Of a DNA stretch of 64,000 nucleotides, positions 45,094-53,431 are shown piece by piece (positions within the stretch are counted from its first letter, which is position 1; each line of letters starts with the position of its first letter). The notes beneath the pieces are model-generated. The model searched no databases. It was given only the letters and a program-made list of their open reading frames with translations, and had not been told where the DNA came from. Both the position numbers and the translations under genes were made by a program. The stretch lies in the NCBI GenBank assembly GCA_902533795.1, contig CACAND010000002.1, positions 110,469 to 174,468 of the forward strand. Direction: 5' to 3'. The stretch comes from an uncultured Candidatus Actinomarina sp. Lineage in GTDB: Bacteria; Actinomycetota; Acidimicrobiia; Actinomarinales; Actinomarinaceae.

Positions 45094-45803
45094 TCTTTGT
45101 CTTCACTAACTTCTACATCTTCTCTTTTGCCAAGTCCTTTTAGGCATGCGTCAGCAATTGCTGTTGCAATGACTTCAATTGATCGTATTGCATCATCATT
45201 TCCAGGAATTACAAAATCAACATTTTCAGGATCAACATTTGAATCTGCAAGGCCAATTACAGGTATATCTAATTTTTTGGCTTCTGTAAGAGCTGTTGTC
45301 TCATTAAGCAAATCAACAATAAATATAGCTTCCGGCAATTTATTAAGATTTACAATTCCTCCAATTGATTTTGTTAATTTTTCAATTTCTCTTCTTATTC
45401 TTAATCTTTCAGGTTTTGGATATGCATTAATTTCTCCAGATGTCTCTAATGAGTTAAGTTCGTTCAAATAAATGACTCTTTTAATAATTGTTTTAAAATT
45501 AGTAAGCATTCCACCTAGCCATCTATGATTTACATATGGCATTTGTGCACGAATGGCTTGCTCCTCAATGACTTTCTGGGCTTGTGGTTTTGTTCCAACG
45601 AATAGAACTTTTCCGCTGTTTGCTACGAGTTTTTGAACGAAATCTTGAGTTTTTTCTAACGTGTCATAGGTAATTCTTAGATCGAGTATATGAATGCCAC
45701 TTTTGTCTCCATATATATATTTATCCATCTTAGGGTTCCAACGTTGAGTTTGGTGACCGAAATGAACTCCTGCTTCAAGCAGGTCTTTCATTGTTGCTGA
45801 CAT
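45090..45803 (-). CDS. rpsB: 30S ribosomal protein S2
   Basis: 237 residues from ATG 45803, chosen because AAAGGAG lies five bases upstream; the longer frame to 45824 would place that SD inside the gene. LLEAGVHFGHQTQRWNPKM and HRWLGGMLTNFKTI are S2 signatures. It leads the rpsB-tsf-pyrH-frr-cdsA-rseP-ispG operon. Its leader contains a hairpin at 45847-45875. Confidence 0.95.
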   Translation of the reverse strand: MSATMKDLLEAGVHFGHQTQRWNPKMDKYIYGDKSGIHILDLRITYDTLEKTQDFVQKLVANSGKVLFVGTKPQAQKVIEEQAIRAQMPYVNHRWLGGMLTNFKTIIKRVIYLNELNSLETSGEINAYPKPERLRIRREIEKLTKSIGGIVNLNKLPEAIFIVDLLNETTALTEAKKLDIPVIGLADSNVDPENVDFVIPGNDDAIRSIEVIATAIADACLKGLGKREDVEVSEDKE

Positions 45804-45807
45804 ATTT

Positions 45808-45814
45808 CTCCTTT
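45808..45814 (-). promoter_or_regulatory. Shine-Dalgarno of rpsB
   Basis: Minus-strand AAAGGAG, four bases before the ATG at 45803; it selects this start over the ATG at 45824. Confidence 0.8.
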
Positions 45815-45846
45815 GGTTGTTCATCCCATATTTCTTTGCTTATGCG

Positions 45847-45875
45847 GTTTCCAAACTTTCGTTCACCAAGGAAAC
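45847..45875 (-). promoter_or_regulatory. Hairpin in the rpsB leader, candidate S2 autoregulatory element
   Basis: On the transcribed strand GTTTCC (45875-45870) pairs with GGAAAC (45852-45847). Inside, GAAC-GAAA-GTTT forms a small stem closed by a GAAA tetraloop, with an asymmetric TTGGT bulge. It ends 43 bases before the start. No U-tract follows. Confidence 0.45.
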
Positions 45876-45927
45876 TTGTAAATATGGTGTCTATTTCATT
45901 TAAATAGTAATCAATTTGATGGTTTAA

Positions 45928-46779
45928 TCAACCTCTTGGATGGGTTCTTTTATACTTTTCTTGAAGTTTCTTCTTTGATACATGTGTATAAAGTTGAGTT
46001 GTACTTGGATCAGAATGACCTAATAGTTCCTGCACAACTCTCAAATCTGCACCTCCATCTAAAATATGAGTTGCAAAAGTATGGCGCAAATTATGTGGAA
46101 AAGTTCCAGTACTAGATTTAACAATTCTTCTTACTTCCCTATCAGTTATTTGATTTCCCCTAACTCCTAGAAAAAGATAATCATTATTTTTATCTTTCAA
46201 ATATTCGTTTCTAGAATTTATTTTCCATAAACTAATAATTTTATATGCTTGGTCTGTCATAGGTAGTATTCTTTCTTTTCTTCCTTTGCCAACAACACGT
46301 AAAGATTTGTTATTTTTGATATCATTTAGCTTTAAATTAACTACTTCAGAAACTCTTAATCCCGATGAATAAAGTAATTCAACAATTGCTTTATTTCTAA
46401 TTTCTTTGGGGGTATCTATCGGTAACTCGTTTATTAATGCATTTATATAATTTGAAGTTAAAATATCAGGTAATTTTCTTTCAGTTTTTAAACTTTCGAA
46501 TTTATAAAATGATTTATTATCTTCTATCTTTGACGCCCATTCCAAAAAATTATTTATTGATGTTAGTTTTCTATTTATAGTTGATTTGGCTAGTCCCTTT
46601 TCAAATAAGAAACTTACAAAATCCTGATTATCAAACAAATCAGTTTTAAATTTATCCAAGTATTGTAAATACTGATTCAAATCATTCTCATATGCTTTAC
46701 ATGTATGATCAGAATAATTTTTGATTTTTTTTAAATATTCTAAATAATTATCTTTTAACTCTTTAATCTGAATTTTCAA
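45928..46779 (-). CDS. xerC: Tyrosine recombinase XerC/XerD
   Basis: 283 residues. The SAM-like N-terminus precedes the catalytic domain with Arg in YSSGLRVSEV, HxxR in HNLRHTFATH, His in LLGHSDPST and Tyr in QLYTHV. It resolves chromosome dimers at dif, likely with FtsK (also in this window). Only one Xer gene is here, so XerC versus XerD cannot be decided. It overlaps the permease gene by 17 bases. Confidence 0.88.
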   Translation of the reverse strand: MKIQIKELKDNYLEYLKKIKNYSDHTCKAYENDLNQYLQYLDKFKTDLFDNQDFVSFLFEKGLAKSTINRKLTSINNFLEWASKIEDNKSFYKFESLKTERKLPDILTSNYINALINELPIDTPKEIRNKAIVELLYSSGLRVSEVVNLKLNDIKNNKSLRVVGKGRKERILPMTDQAYKIISLWKINSRNEYLKDKNNDYLFLGVRGNQITDREVRRIVKSSTGTFPHNLRHTFATHILDGGADLRVVQELLGHSDPSTTQLYTHVSKKKLQEKYKRTHPRG

Positions 46780-47521
46780 GTCTTAATTCCAACCTTCTTT
46801 GTAGCCCTGATAATAAAAGTGTAATTATTAAATATAAGACAGTCAGCACTAAATATGTTTCTGCAAATCTGAAAGTACTTCCTGAATATAAACGTCCTCG
46901 ATAAGTTAAGTCTTCAACAGCTAGAACTGAAAGTAATGAGGAGTCCTTCATCATAGATATAAAATCATTTCCTAGAGCTGGCAACATATTTCTAAAAGCT
47001 TGGGGTAATACAATAAATCTCATTATTTGTCTTTTTGACATTCCTAATGACGCTCCTCCTTCGCGTTGCCCAGAAGGCACAGATTCAATACCCGCTCTAA
47101 AAACTTCTGCTATATAAGCTCCATAAAAAACAGATAAAGCAATTATTGCCCTTATAAGCATAGGAACATTTCCATTATTGATATTTAACAATTCAGCAGC
47201 ATCAACAACAACAACGAAGGCTATTGTAAAAATCAAAATTAAAACTGGAACTCCACGAATAAACTCAATATATGTTCTGGACAAAGTACTAGCTATTTTG
47301 TTATCAGATATGCGACCAATGCCAGATATTAGACCAAGAAAAATAGCAATTATAAAAGATACTATTGTGGACAAGAATGTGATTCTAAGACCAGGAATAA
47401 TAAAATTTAATGCCTTGTTATATTCTGGTTGGGTAAAAATCGTAAATAACATCCAAAGAATTATCGAAGACAAAATAATTATCCACCAATTTTCAGCTTT
47501 AAGTAAATTTTTAATTTTCAT
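46763..47521 (-). CDS. Amino-acid ABC transporter permease (HisM/GlnP type)
   Basis: 252 residues with about five membrane helices. The EAA loop EGGASLGMSKRQIMRFIVLPQAFRNMLP (about 155-182) identifies the polar amino acid permease group. It works with the lipoprotein encoded just upstream. No ATP-binding subunit is adjacent; the next gene is xerC. A terminator hairpin separates it from the binding-protein gene. Confidence 0.9.
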   Translation of the reverse strand: MKIKNLLKAENWWIIILSSIILWMLFTIFTQPEYNKALNFIIPGLRITFLSTIVSFIIAIFLGLISGIGRISDNKIASTLSRTYIEFIRGVPVLILIFTIAFVVVVDAAELLNINNGNVPMLIRAIIALSVFYGAYIAEVFRAGIESVPSGQREGGASLGMSKRQIMRFIVLPQAFRNMLPALGNDFISMMKDSSLLSVLAVEDLTYRGRLYSGSTFRFAETYLVLTVLYLIITLLLSGLQRRLELRLENSD

Positions 47522-47534
47522 TAATTACCATATT

Positions 47535-47566
47535 AAAACAATAGGCACGGTGTCCCGTGCCTATTG
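47535..47566 (-). terminator. Intrinsic terminator between binding protein and permease genes
   Basis: A perfect 12-bp stem (47539-47550 with 47555-47566, core AATAGGCACGG/CCGTGCCTATT) with a 4-base loop is followed on the minus strand by TTTT (47538-47535). It lies about 19 bases after the binding-protein stop and 13 before the permease start. Confidence 0.85.
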
Positions 47567-47585
47567 AATTAATTATATTTTTAAA

Positions 47586-48437
47586 TTACTCGTCGTAAGT
47601 TACATCTGCAATATCGTCATAAGTAACAGTAAAGTCTGGTGAGAAAAACTTTGCATTTATCTCAGCTAATTTTCCATTAGCAACCATTTCTGCAAGACCT
47701 TGATTTATAACATCAACAAGTGGGCTTCCATTAGGAAATGCAAATCCAAGTTGTTCAGATGTTAAGTCTCCACCAACAAGTTTTACATCACCTTTGTTTG
47801 CTCCCATGTACCCTAATCCTGCTGTTTCATCAATTATTGATGCATCTGCATCACCTGATATTACAGCCTGAATTGCAAAGTTAAAGTCATCAAATGCTTT
47901 TACTTTGTCTTCACCCAAGGCATTTACAGCAAAGTCGTAATTAGTTGTCCCTTTCTGAGTTGCAACGATATAATCACCACTCTTTAGATCTTCAATACTT
48001 GTTATTTCAGTATTACCTACAGCAACAAGTACTCTTTGAGCTAAATTAATATAACCGTCTGAGAAATCGACTATTTCGTCTCTCTCAGCAGTAATTGTGA
48101 TTCCATCACCTGCGATCATAAATTGACCATCGGCTGTAGCTTGTATCATTCCGTCCCAAGCAGTTGGAACATAAACAGGTGTGAAATTCATTAATTCACC
48201 CATGTAGTTAAATACATCGTAATCCCAACCCATTGCTTCGCCTGTTTCAGCGTCAATGTAGTTGAAAGGTAAATATGCATTTTCTACAGCAAATGTAAAT
48301 TCACATCCATCTAAATCTGGTAAACCATTTTCACCAGTTGTAATTTCTACTTCATCACAAGGGGTTGCAGCACCTGAACATGCGGTTGCAACCATTGCTA
48401 AAGCAAAAAATAAAATTAATGTCTTTTTACTTTTCAA
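47586..48437 (-). CDS. Amino-acid ABC transporter substrate-binding lipoprotein
   Basis: 283 residues from a TTG at 48437. This start is preferred over ATG at 48452 because GGAGGT lies seven bases before it and it yields a classical lipoprotein signal (MKSKKTLILFFALAMVATAC, lipidated Cys20). The mature part is a family 3 periplasmic binding protein (EMGWDYDVFNYMGELMN, WDGMIQATADGQFMIAG). The polar amino acid bound is not predictable. A terminator follows, suggesting excess of this component. Confidence 0.9.
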   Translation of the reverse strand: MKSKKTLILFFALAMVATACSGAATPCDEVEITTGENGLPDLDGCEFTFAVENAYLPFNYIDAETGEAMGWDYDVFNYMGELMNFTPVYVPTAWDGMIQATADGQFMIAGDGITITAERDEIVDFSDGYINLAQRVLVAVGNTEITSIEDLKSGDYIVATQKGTTNYDFAVNALGEDKVKAFDDFNFAIQAVISGDADASIIDETAGLGYMGANKGDVKLVGGDLTSEQLGFAFPNGSPLVDVINQGLAEMVANGKLAEINAKFFSPDFTVTYDDIADVTYDE

Positions 48438-48445
48438 GTTATAGA

Positions 48446-48451
48446 CCTCCA
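48446..48451 (-). promoter_or_regulatory. Shine-Dalgarno selecting the TTG start of the binding lipoprotein
   Basis: Minus-strand GGAGGT overlaps the alternative ATG at 48452 and ends about seven to eight bases before the TTG at 48437. Confidence 0.65.
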
Positions 48452-48510
48452 TTTGTATAGATTTATTATTGCATATATATTCACTAAGTTGAATATATAT
48501 TAATTTTTAT

Positions 48511-49266
48511 TTATTCATCTAATGTATTTTTATAGTTTGGTTGTCTTTTCTCTATAAAAGCAGACATTCCTTCCATAACATCTGAATGTATAAATCTATC
48601 ATTTTGATTTATAGTTTCGTTTTCTAATGAATCATCAAAATTAGAGTTTAGACCCTTTCTAATTTGATCTTTTATCATACAAATTGAAATGAAACTTTGT
48701 TTATCAAGCAGATTGATTAAGTTATCTAGTTCATTATCTAACTCTGCTTTTTCGGATAATTTGTAGAGTAGTCCAAATTTATCTAATGTTTCTCCATTGA
48801 CTTCAGATGCAGTCATCATTAATTCTTTGGCTTTTTGTACCCCAATTATTCTTGGCAATATCCATGAACCACTAAAGTCGACAACAAGTCCTCTCCTTGC
48901 AAATACTTCAATAAATCTTGTTTCCGGGGTAGCAATTATGAAGTCACTTAATAGAATCATGTTTGAAGCTGCACCAGCACACACACCATCCACAACTGAT
49001 ATAACTGGTTTCTTACATTCCCATAAAATTTTTGAAGCCTCAGAAACATCTTCCATTGAAGCATTTAGATTCTCTGCTAATTGTGCACCTGAAGAAAAAT
49101 TATCATTGACTCTGTTTAAAACAAGATACTTAATCTCACTTTGTTCAAAATCTTTGATTTGCTTTTTAAGTTCTTTCCAGTCTTCTGCTGAAATTGAGTT
49201 TGAAGTTTCTGGACTATTAAAAGACAAAATTAGTGAGTTATCTTTTATATTACTTTCTAAAACCAT
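48511..49266 (-). CDS. Enoyl-CoA hydratase/isomerase family protein
   Basis: 251 residues of crotonase fold. The oxyanion-hole stretches FSSGAQLAE and VDGVCAGAASNMILLSDF are present, with GLVVDFSGSWILPRIIG downstream. The usual glutamates are not clearly both present, so hydratase is less sure than family membership. ATG 49266 is chosen over 49284 because TAAAAT lies seven bases upstream. etfBA elsewhere in the window could serve the same beta-oxidation. Confidence 0.82.
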   Translation of the reverse strand: MVLESNIKDNSLILSFNSPETSNSISAEDWKELKKQIKDFEQSEIKYLVLNRVNDNFSSGAQLAENLNASMEDVSEASKILWECKKPVISVVDGVCAGAASNMILLSDFIIATPETRFIEVFARRGLVVDFSGSWILPRIIGVQKAKELMMTASEVNGETLDKFGLLYKLSEKAELDNELDNLINLLDKQSFISICMIKDQIRKGLNSNFDDSLENETINQNDRFIHSDVMEGMSAFIEKRQPNYKNTLDE

Positions 49267-49279
49267 ACTGAATATTTTA
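49267..49279 (-). promoter_or_regulatory. Leaderless promoter -10 element of the enoyl-CoA hydratase family gene
   Basis: Minus-strand TAAAAT (49279-49274), seven bases, then ATG at 49266. It lies back to back with the promoter of the small membrane protein gene. Confidence 0.5.
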
Positions 49280-49292
49280 ATCATAATTTATT

Positions 49293-49304
49293 TAGAATGT
49301 AGTC
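49293..49304 (+). promoter_or_regulatory. Leaderless promoter -10 element of the small membrane protein gene
   Basis: TAGAAT at 49293-49298, six bases, then ATG at 49305. Confidence 0.6.
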
Positions 49305-49412
49305 ATGGGGTTTGATCCAAATAAGCCATATAAAGCTAATAAAGTTGATTATGCAAATATAATATTTGCACTTATTATTACTTTTGCTGTTGTAGCTTGG
49401 GCCCTAAATTAA
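49305..49412 (+). CDS. 35-residue single-pass membrane protein
   Basis: This short frame encodes 35 residues: a soluble start MGFDPNKPYKANKVD followed by one hydrophobic helix (about 17-34) ending AVVAWALN. I do not recognise the family by name. Support comes from the leaderless promoter signature at the same spacing as in known genes, a sensible soluble-plus-membrane layout, and its filling of an otherwise empty 90-base gap. It overlaps the convergent rnhB gene by 35 bases. Confidence 0.65.
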   Translation: MGFDPNKPYKANKVDYANIIFALIITFAVVAWALN

Positions 49413-49980
49413 ATGAGGTTCTGTGAATAATGCACGGACCATACTTTTGTAACATGTCTAAATGTTCTCTTGTTCCGTAACCTTTATTCTTTTCAAATAA
49501 GTAATTTGGATAAACACTTGAAAACTTTGTCATTATCTTATCTCTATGAACTTTTGCAATGATACTAGCTAATGCAATTGCATAACTATGATCTTCTCCC
49601 CTAATCAAAGATATTGCACTAAATTCATTTATATTGAAGTGATCAATGTAAACTTTTTCTTTGTTTGTATAAATAGATTGTACTGATTCTTTTAATACCT
49701 TCTTATTAGCTTCAGATATACCATTCTTGTCAATGTAAGTATTCGAACATTCAGATATTGAAAACTCTATATCACTATTTGTAATCCTCTCAACTATTTC
49801 TTCTCTCTTTTTTGGAGAAAGTTTTTTTGAATCCCTAACGTCTGAAAGTAAATCTATATCAAGGAATTTTAACTTTACAGCTGCTCCAACAATGGGTCCT
49901 GCTAAAGATCCACGTCCAACTTCATCTGCACCAATAATTAATTGATTTTTATTTTTTTCCCAATTTTTATTTTCAATCAT
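49378..49980 (-). CDS. rnhB: Ribonuclease HII
   Basis: 200 residues. GADEVGRGSLAGPIVGAAV carries the first catalytic Asp/Glu pair, DSKKLSPKKRE is the substrate-binding region and EDHSYAIALASIIAKVHRD the later acidic site. It removes ribonucleotides from DNA. It overlaps lepB by 8 bases and ends the cofG-to-rnhB operon. Confidence 0.95.
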   Translation of the reverse strand: MIENKNWEKNKNQLIIGADEVGRGSLAGPIVGAAVKLKFLDIDLLSDVRDSKKLSPKKREEIVERITNSDIEFSISECSNTYIDKNGISEANKKVLKESVQSIYTNKEKVYIDHFNINEFSAISLIRGEDHSYAIALASIIAKVHRDKIMTKFSSVYPNYLFEKNKGYGTREHLDMLQKYGPCIIHRTSFNLGPKLQQQK

Positions 49981-50512
49981 TTAAATTTTGAATTTGATCA
50001 AGTGGGTAAATTTTGAAAAAAGCTTTTCCAATGATTCTTGAACTTGTAATTGGTCCAAATGATCGAGAGTCAAAACTGTTATCTCTATTATCACCTAGTA
50101 CAAAGTATTCATCATCACTTAATTTAATTGAAATATCATCCAAGATAACTGTAGAAGCTACATTTTCAGTAATAACTTGTATGTTATTATTGAATACTTC
50201 CCCATTCTTATTAATTGATATTTCATCACCTGGAGTACCAACAATTCTTTTTATATATACTGTTTGATTTTTGTTTCCTTCATTGTTTATTAACTCCCAA
50301 AGCTTCAAGTTTTCGATAAGTAGTTCAGAATTGTTTGGAGAACTAGATTCAGGTGAATAAAACACTATTACGTCACCTACAGAATATTCGATATCAAATA
50401 ATTTATCTTTTAGTACAAGAACTCTGTCATTAATATTTATGTTTGGAAACATAGACAAGCTAGGTATGTAATAAATTTGGAATATATATGTTCGTAAAAT
50501 AGTTGCAAACAA
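49973..50512 (-). CDS. lepB: Signal peptidase I (start uncertain)
   Basis: At least 179 residues. The catalytic Ser is in YIPSLSMFPN, the Lys in VYIKRIVGTPGD, and GDNRDNSFDSRSFGP is box E. The TTG at 50512 would cut through the N-terminal membrane anchor. The same frame runs upstream to a stop at 50567 and encodes KILKNIFIVFIAFLFATIL, a normal anchor, but without ATG, GTG or another usual start. Translation therefore probably begins at an ATT or ATA near 50552-50560. rplS ends six bases before that open stretch. Confidence 0.88.
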   Translation of the reverse strand: MFATILRTYIFQIYYIPSLSMFPNININDRVLVLKDKLFDIEYSVGDVIVFYSPESSSPNNSELLIENLKLWELINNEGNKNQTVYIKRIVGTPGDEISINKNGEVFNNNIQVITENVASTVILDDISIKLSDDEYFVLGDNRDNSFDSRSFGPITSSRIIGKAFFKIYPLDQIQNLND

Positions 50513-50571
50513 GAATGCAATGAAGACAATAAATATATTTTTTAGAATTTTTATAATAATTTTATTTTACT

Positions 50572-50919
50572 TTAGGAAGTTCTATCTTCTTTAATTTTTG
50601 CCGATTTTCCAATTCGATCACGTAGATAGTAAAGCTTTGATCTTCTTACTTTTCCTTTACGTGTTACTTCTATCGATTCAATTATTGGGGCATGAATAGG
50701 AAATATTCTCTCGACACCTACTCCAAAAGAAAGCTTACGCACTGTAATGGTTTTGTTTATCGTGACACCATTTATTGAAATAACAACGCCTTCATAGGTC
50801 TGAATTCTCTCTCTATTGCCTTCAGATACTTTGACATTGACTTTTACAGTATCACCAGATCTAATATCAGGTAAATCAGACTTTAATTGGTTATTTTCAA
50901 TTTCTTGTATTAGATTCAT
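50572..50919 (-). CDS. rplS: 50S ribosomal protein L19
   Basis: 115 residues. [26 protein letters not shown] opening (here [20 protein letters not shown]), FEGVVI-like TYEGVVISI and [18 protein letters not shown] define L19. A GAGG lies four bases before the ATG. It follows trmD after 36 bases, the conserved order. Confidence 0.96.
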   Translation of the reverse strand: MNLIQEIENNQLKSDLPDIRSGDTVKVNVKVSEGNRERIQTYEGVVISINGVTINKTITVRKLSFGVGVERIFPIHAPIIESIEVTRKGKVRRSKLYYLRDRIGKSAKIKEDRTS

Positions 50920-50955
50920 ATTGCCTCAAATTGAAATTATAGGTTTAAAACTACT

Positions 50956-51594
50956 TTAAATGTCTTTTAAATTATTCTTTTTCCATTCATCGATTTTCTT
51001 ATGATCTCCAGAAAGTAACACATCAGGCACTTTAAACCCTTTATATACTTCAGGTCTTGTATAGGTAGGATGGTCATATTTATCATTAACAAATGATTCA
51101 TATTTAAGTGATTCTGAATTACCAAGTATTCCAGGTAATTTTCTTAAAAGTGCTTCCATGAGAAACATAGCAGGCACTTCTCCACCCGAAACAACTGTTT
51201 TTCCAATAGAGATTTCGTAATCGCTATGAAGCTCGAGTATTCTCTGATCAAAACCTTCATACCTTCCACAAATAATATTCGCTGATTTGTAGGTATGAAG
51301 TTCTTCAATCAAGTCCTCATTCAATTCTTGACCATCAGGAGTTAAAAAAATATTTACATCTTTCTTAGATTGTGAGATTGCATTGTCCATTGGTTCTATC
51401 ATTAAAACCATCCCTGGTCCTCCACCATATGGAGCATCATCAACTTGTTTGTAATTTCCAATACCAAAGTCTCTCAAGTTTGTGGTGGTTAATTCAAAAA
51501 GGTTTTTCTCAAATCCAGAAGATAAAATTCCAATATCAAGCCAATTTTTAAAAATTTCTGGAAAAAGCGTAATAATGTTAAAGTTTGATAACAT
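50956..51594 (-). CDS. trmD: tRNA (guanine-N1)-methyltransferase TrmD
   Basis: 212 residues from the ATG at 51594, where the family start FNIITLFPEIF begins; the frame extends 28 codons upstream into the cofH region and is not used. The knotted SAM site has APYGGGPGMVL, GRYEGFDQR and SIGKTVVSGGEVPAMFL. The C-terminal helical domain is short. It methylates G37 of tRNA. It overlaps the cofH end by 17 bases. Confidence 0.93.
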   Translation of the reverse strand: MLSNFNIITLFPEIFKNWLDIGILSSGFEKNLFELTTTNLRDFGIGNYKQVDDAPYGGGPGMVLMIEPMDNAISQSKKDVNIFLTPDGQELNEDLIEELHTYKSANIICGRYEGFDQRILELHSDYEISIGKTVVSGGEVPAMFLMEALLRKLPGILGNSESLKYESFVNDKYDHPTYTRPEVYKGFKVPDVLLSGDHKKIDEWKKNNLKDI

Positions 51595-53431
51595 CTTTAG
51601 ATAATATGTCTTCTGATAAATTCTTTTTTTCTGTATAAAGTGTATTTCGTAAAAAAGGAACTTTATTGTTTTTTTCAATTAATTCAATAAATTGTAAATC
51701 CGTAGTGTGTTGTCCATGATCGGCTCCAGAAGCTCTACTTATATTTTCGTTAATCAAGGTACCACCTAGATCATTGACCCCAGCATTTAATAACTTTGAA
51801 ACTCCGTCATGTCCAAGCTTTACCCAACTAGCTTGAATGTTTTCAATACTATTAAAGAAAAAGATTCTTGCCAGGGAATGAATAAGAATTACTTCATCCC
51901 AAGTAGGTCCTGGCATACTTTTTCCTTGTAAAAATATAGGTGAACCCATATGAACAAACGGTAAGGGTACAATTTCCGTAAATCCACTAGTTCTTTTTTG
52001 TATATGTCTTATTAATTCGAAATGATTTGACCATGATTCAATGTCATCAATATGTCCAAACATGATCGTAGCCGTAGATTTAATACCGAGAGAGTGAGCA
52101 ACTTCCATTACATACCCCCATTGTTCTGCAGTAATTTTATCTGGACACAAAAATTCCCTTATACGGTTATCCAAAATCTCTGCAGCAGTACCTGGTAATG
52201 TATTTAAACCTGCTTCTTTTAATAAAGTGAGATAATCTTCAACCGATAAGTTTATTGTTTCAGCACCTTGCCATATTTCAAGAGGTGTGAACCCATGAAT
52301 GTGTAGATCAGGTACTTCAGATTTTATTTTTTGGACTAAATCTAAATAAAAATGACCTGTGTACTCAGGATGAATACCTCCTTGTAAACAAACTTCAGAA
52401 GCTCCATCTTTATATGCCTCAACACTTCTTGCAACAACCTCCTGGGGTTCAAGATTATAAGGCTTTTCCTTTAGGTCAAAACTTTTTGGACCTTTTGAAA
52501 ATCCACAAAAACCACATTTAAAATAACATTGATTTGTGTAATTAATATTTCTGTTTTTTACAAACGTGACTTTATCTTGATGAATTGATTCGTTAAGTTC
52601 ATTTGCGACTTCAGCAATATCATTAATGTATTTACCTGATGTTTTAAACAAATCTTTCAATTCATCTTTTGAAATTGCATATCCATCTTGAGCCTTTCCT
52701 AAAATATTTTCAAAATTATCTGTTTTAAATGATGATGATAAATTATGAGTTATCTTATTTAGTTTAGGGATATCCTTACCCGAGCCAGGAGACCAATTAG
52801 TAGGAAAGCGCTTATACCCCCTAACATCACGGGATTGAAGATAGTTTGTAAAATGTAACTTTGAAAGTATTTCTCTTGCTTCATTAAGCGGAACTGGAGA
52901 GAAAATAGTTCTTTCATAAAGGTTTTGATCTATTGTTTCTTTAAGAATTTTAATTTCTTTGTAACTCCAATCTCTTAACCAAAGATCTTCAACTCCTTTA
53001 TTAATAGACACAATTGCCTCATCGATAGAATTTACATATTTTGAAATTTTAAAACTCAAAGAAAGTTGTAGGTTTTTTAAATTGTTCATGCTTTCGAGGG
53101 TATTAACAAGTATATATCGAGGATTTAATCGAGTAATTACTTCTAAATCCTGTTCAATGCTTGATGACACTTTGTAAATTAATCGAGATTTTGGAACATC
53201 TTTAAATTCTTTCCAATTTTTATAATTAACAAACCATTGAAAGGCTTCTTCATTTACATCATCAGATACTGTTTGAAACCCATTTTTATGTAGGGTTTCT
53301 AAATTTACTTTTTTATTTATATAAAAAGAAGATGTGCCCTCTTTTTTCCGAGAGTTTAGGTATATCTCATTGTCAGAATCACATGGTCTAATTCTTAAAA
53401 AAGATACATTATTTTGTAAATTCGTGCTCAC
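51578..53431 (-). CDS. cofH: CofH (F420 side: 5-amino-6-(4-hydroxybenzyl)amino-uracil synthase) with an unrecognised N-terminal domain
   Basis: 617 residues from GTG 53431, which has AAAGGA seven bases upstream; an in-frame ATG at 53449 has none. Residues from about 235 on are a radical SAM CofH, with NINYTNQCYFKCGFCGFSKG giving Cys302, Cys306 and Cys309, and later GGIHPEYTG and LPGTAAEIL. CofH joins tyrosine to the ribityl-uracil precursor to build the Fo deazaflavin with CofG. The first ~230 residues are not part of normal CofH (about 370 residues) and I do not recognise them; they alternate strands and helices and end in YKRFPTNWSPGSGKD. It overlaps cofG by 23 bases and trmD by 17. Confidence 0.88.
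   Translation of the reverse strand: MSTNLQNNVSFLRIRPCDSDNEIYLNSRKKEGTSSFYINKKVNLETLHKNGFQTVSDDVNEEAFQWFVNYKNWKEFKDVPKSRLIYKVSSSIEQDLEVITRLNPRYILVNTLESMNNLKNLQLSLSFKISKYVNSIDEAIVSINKGVEDLWLRDWSYKEIKILKETIDQNLYERTIFSPVPLNEAREILSKLHFTNYLQSRDVRGYKRFPTNWSPGSGKDIPKLNKITHNLSSSFKTDNFENILGKAQDGYAISKDELKDLFKTSGKYINDIAEVANELNESIHQDKVTFVKNRNINYTNQCYFKCGFCGFSKGPKSFDLKEKPYNLEPQEVVARSVEAYKDGASEVCLQGGIHPEYTGHFYLDLVQKIKSEVPDLHIHGFTPLEIWQGAETINLSVEDYLTLLKEAGLNTLPGTAAEILDNRIREFLCPDKITAEQWGYVMEVAHSLGIKSTATIMFGHIDDIESWSNHFELIRHIQKRTSGFTEIVPLPFVHMGSPIFLQGKSMPGPTWDEVILIHSLARIFFFNSIENIQASWVKLGHDGVSKLLNAGVNDLGGTLINENISRASGADHGQHTTDLQFIELIEKNNKVPFLRNTLYTEKKNLSEDILSKDVIKL

Noticed and set aside
45928..46779. Tyrosine recombinase as a sign of an integrated element
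   Set aside because: It is a full-length housekeeping XerC/D type, with no phage, att repeat or cargo genes around it.
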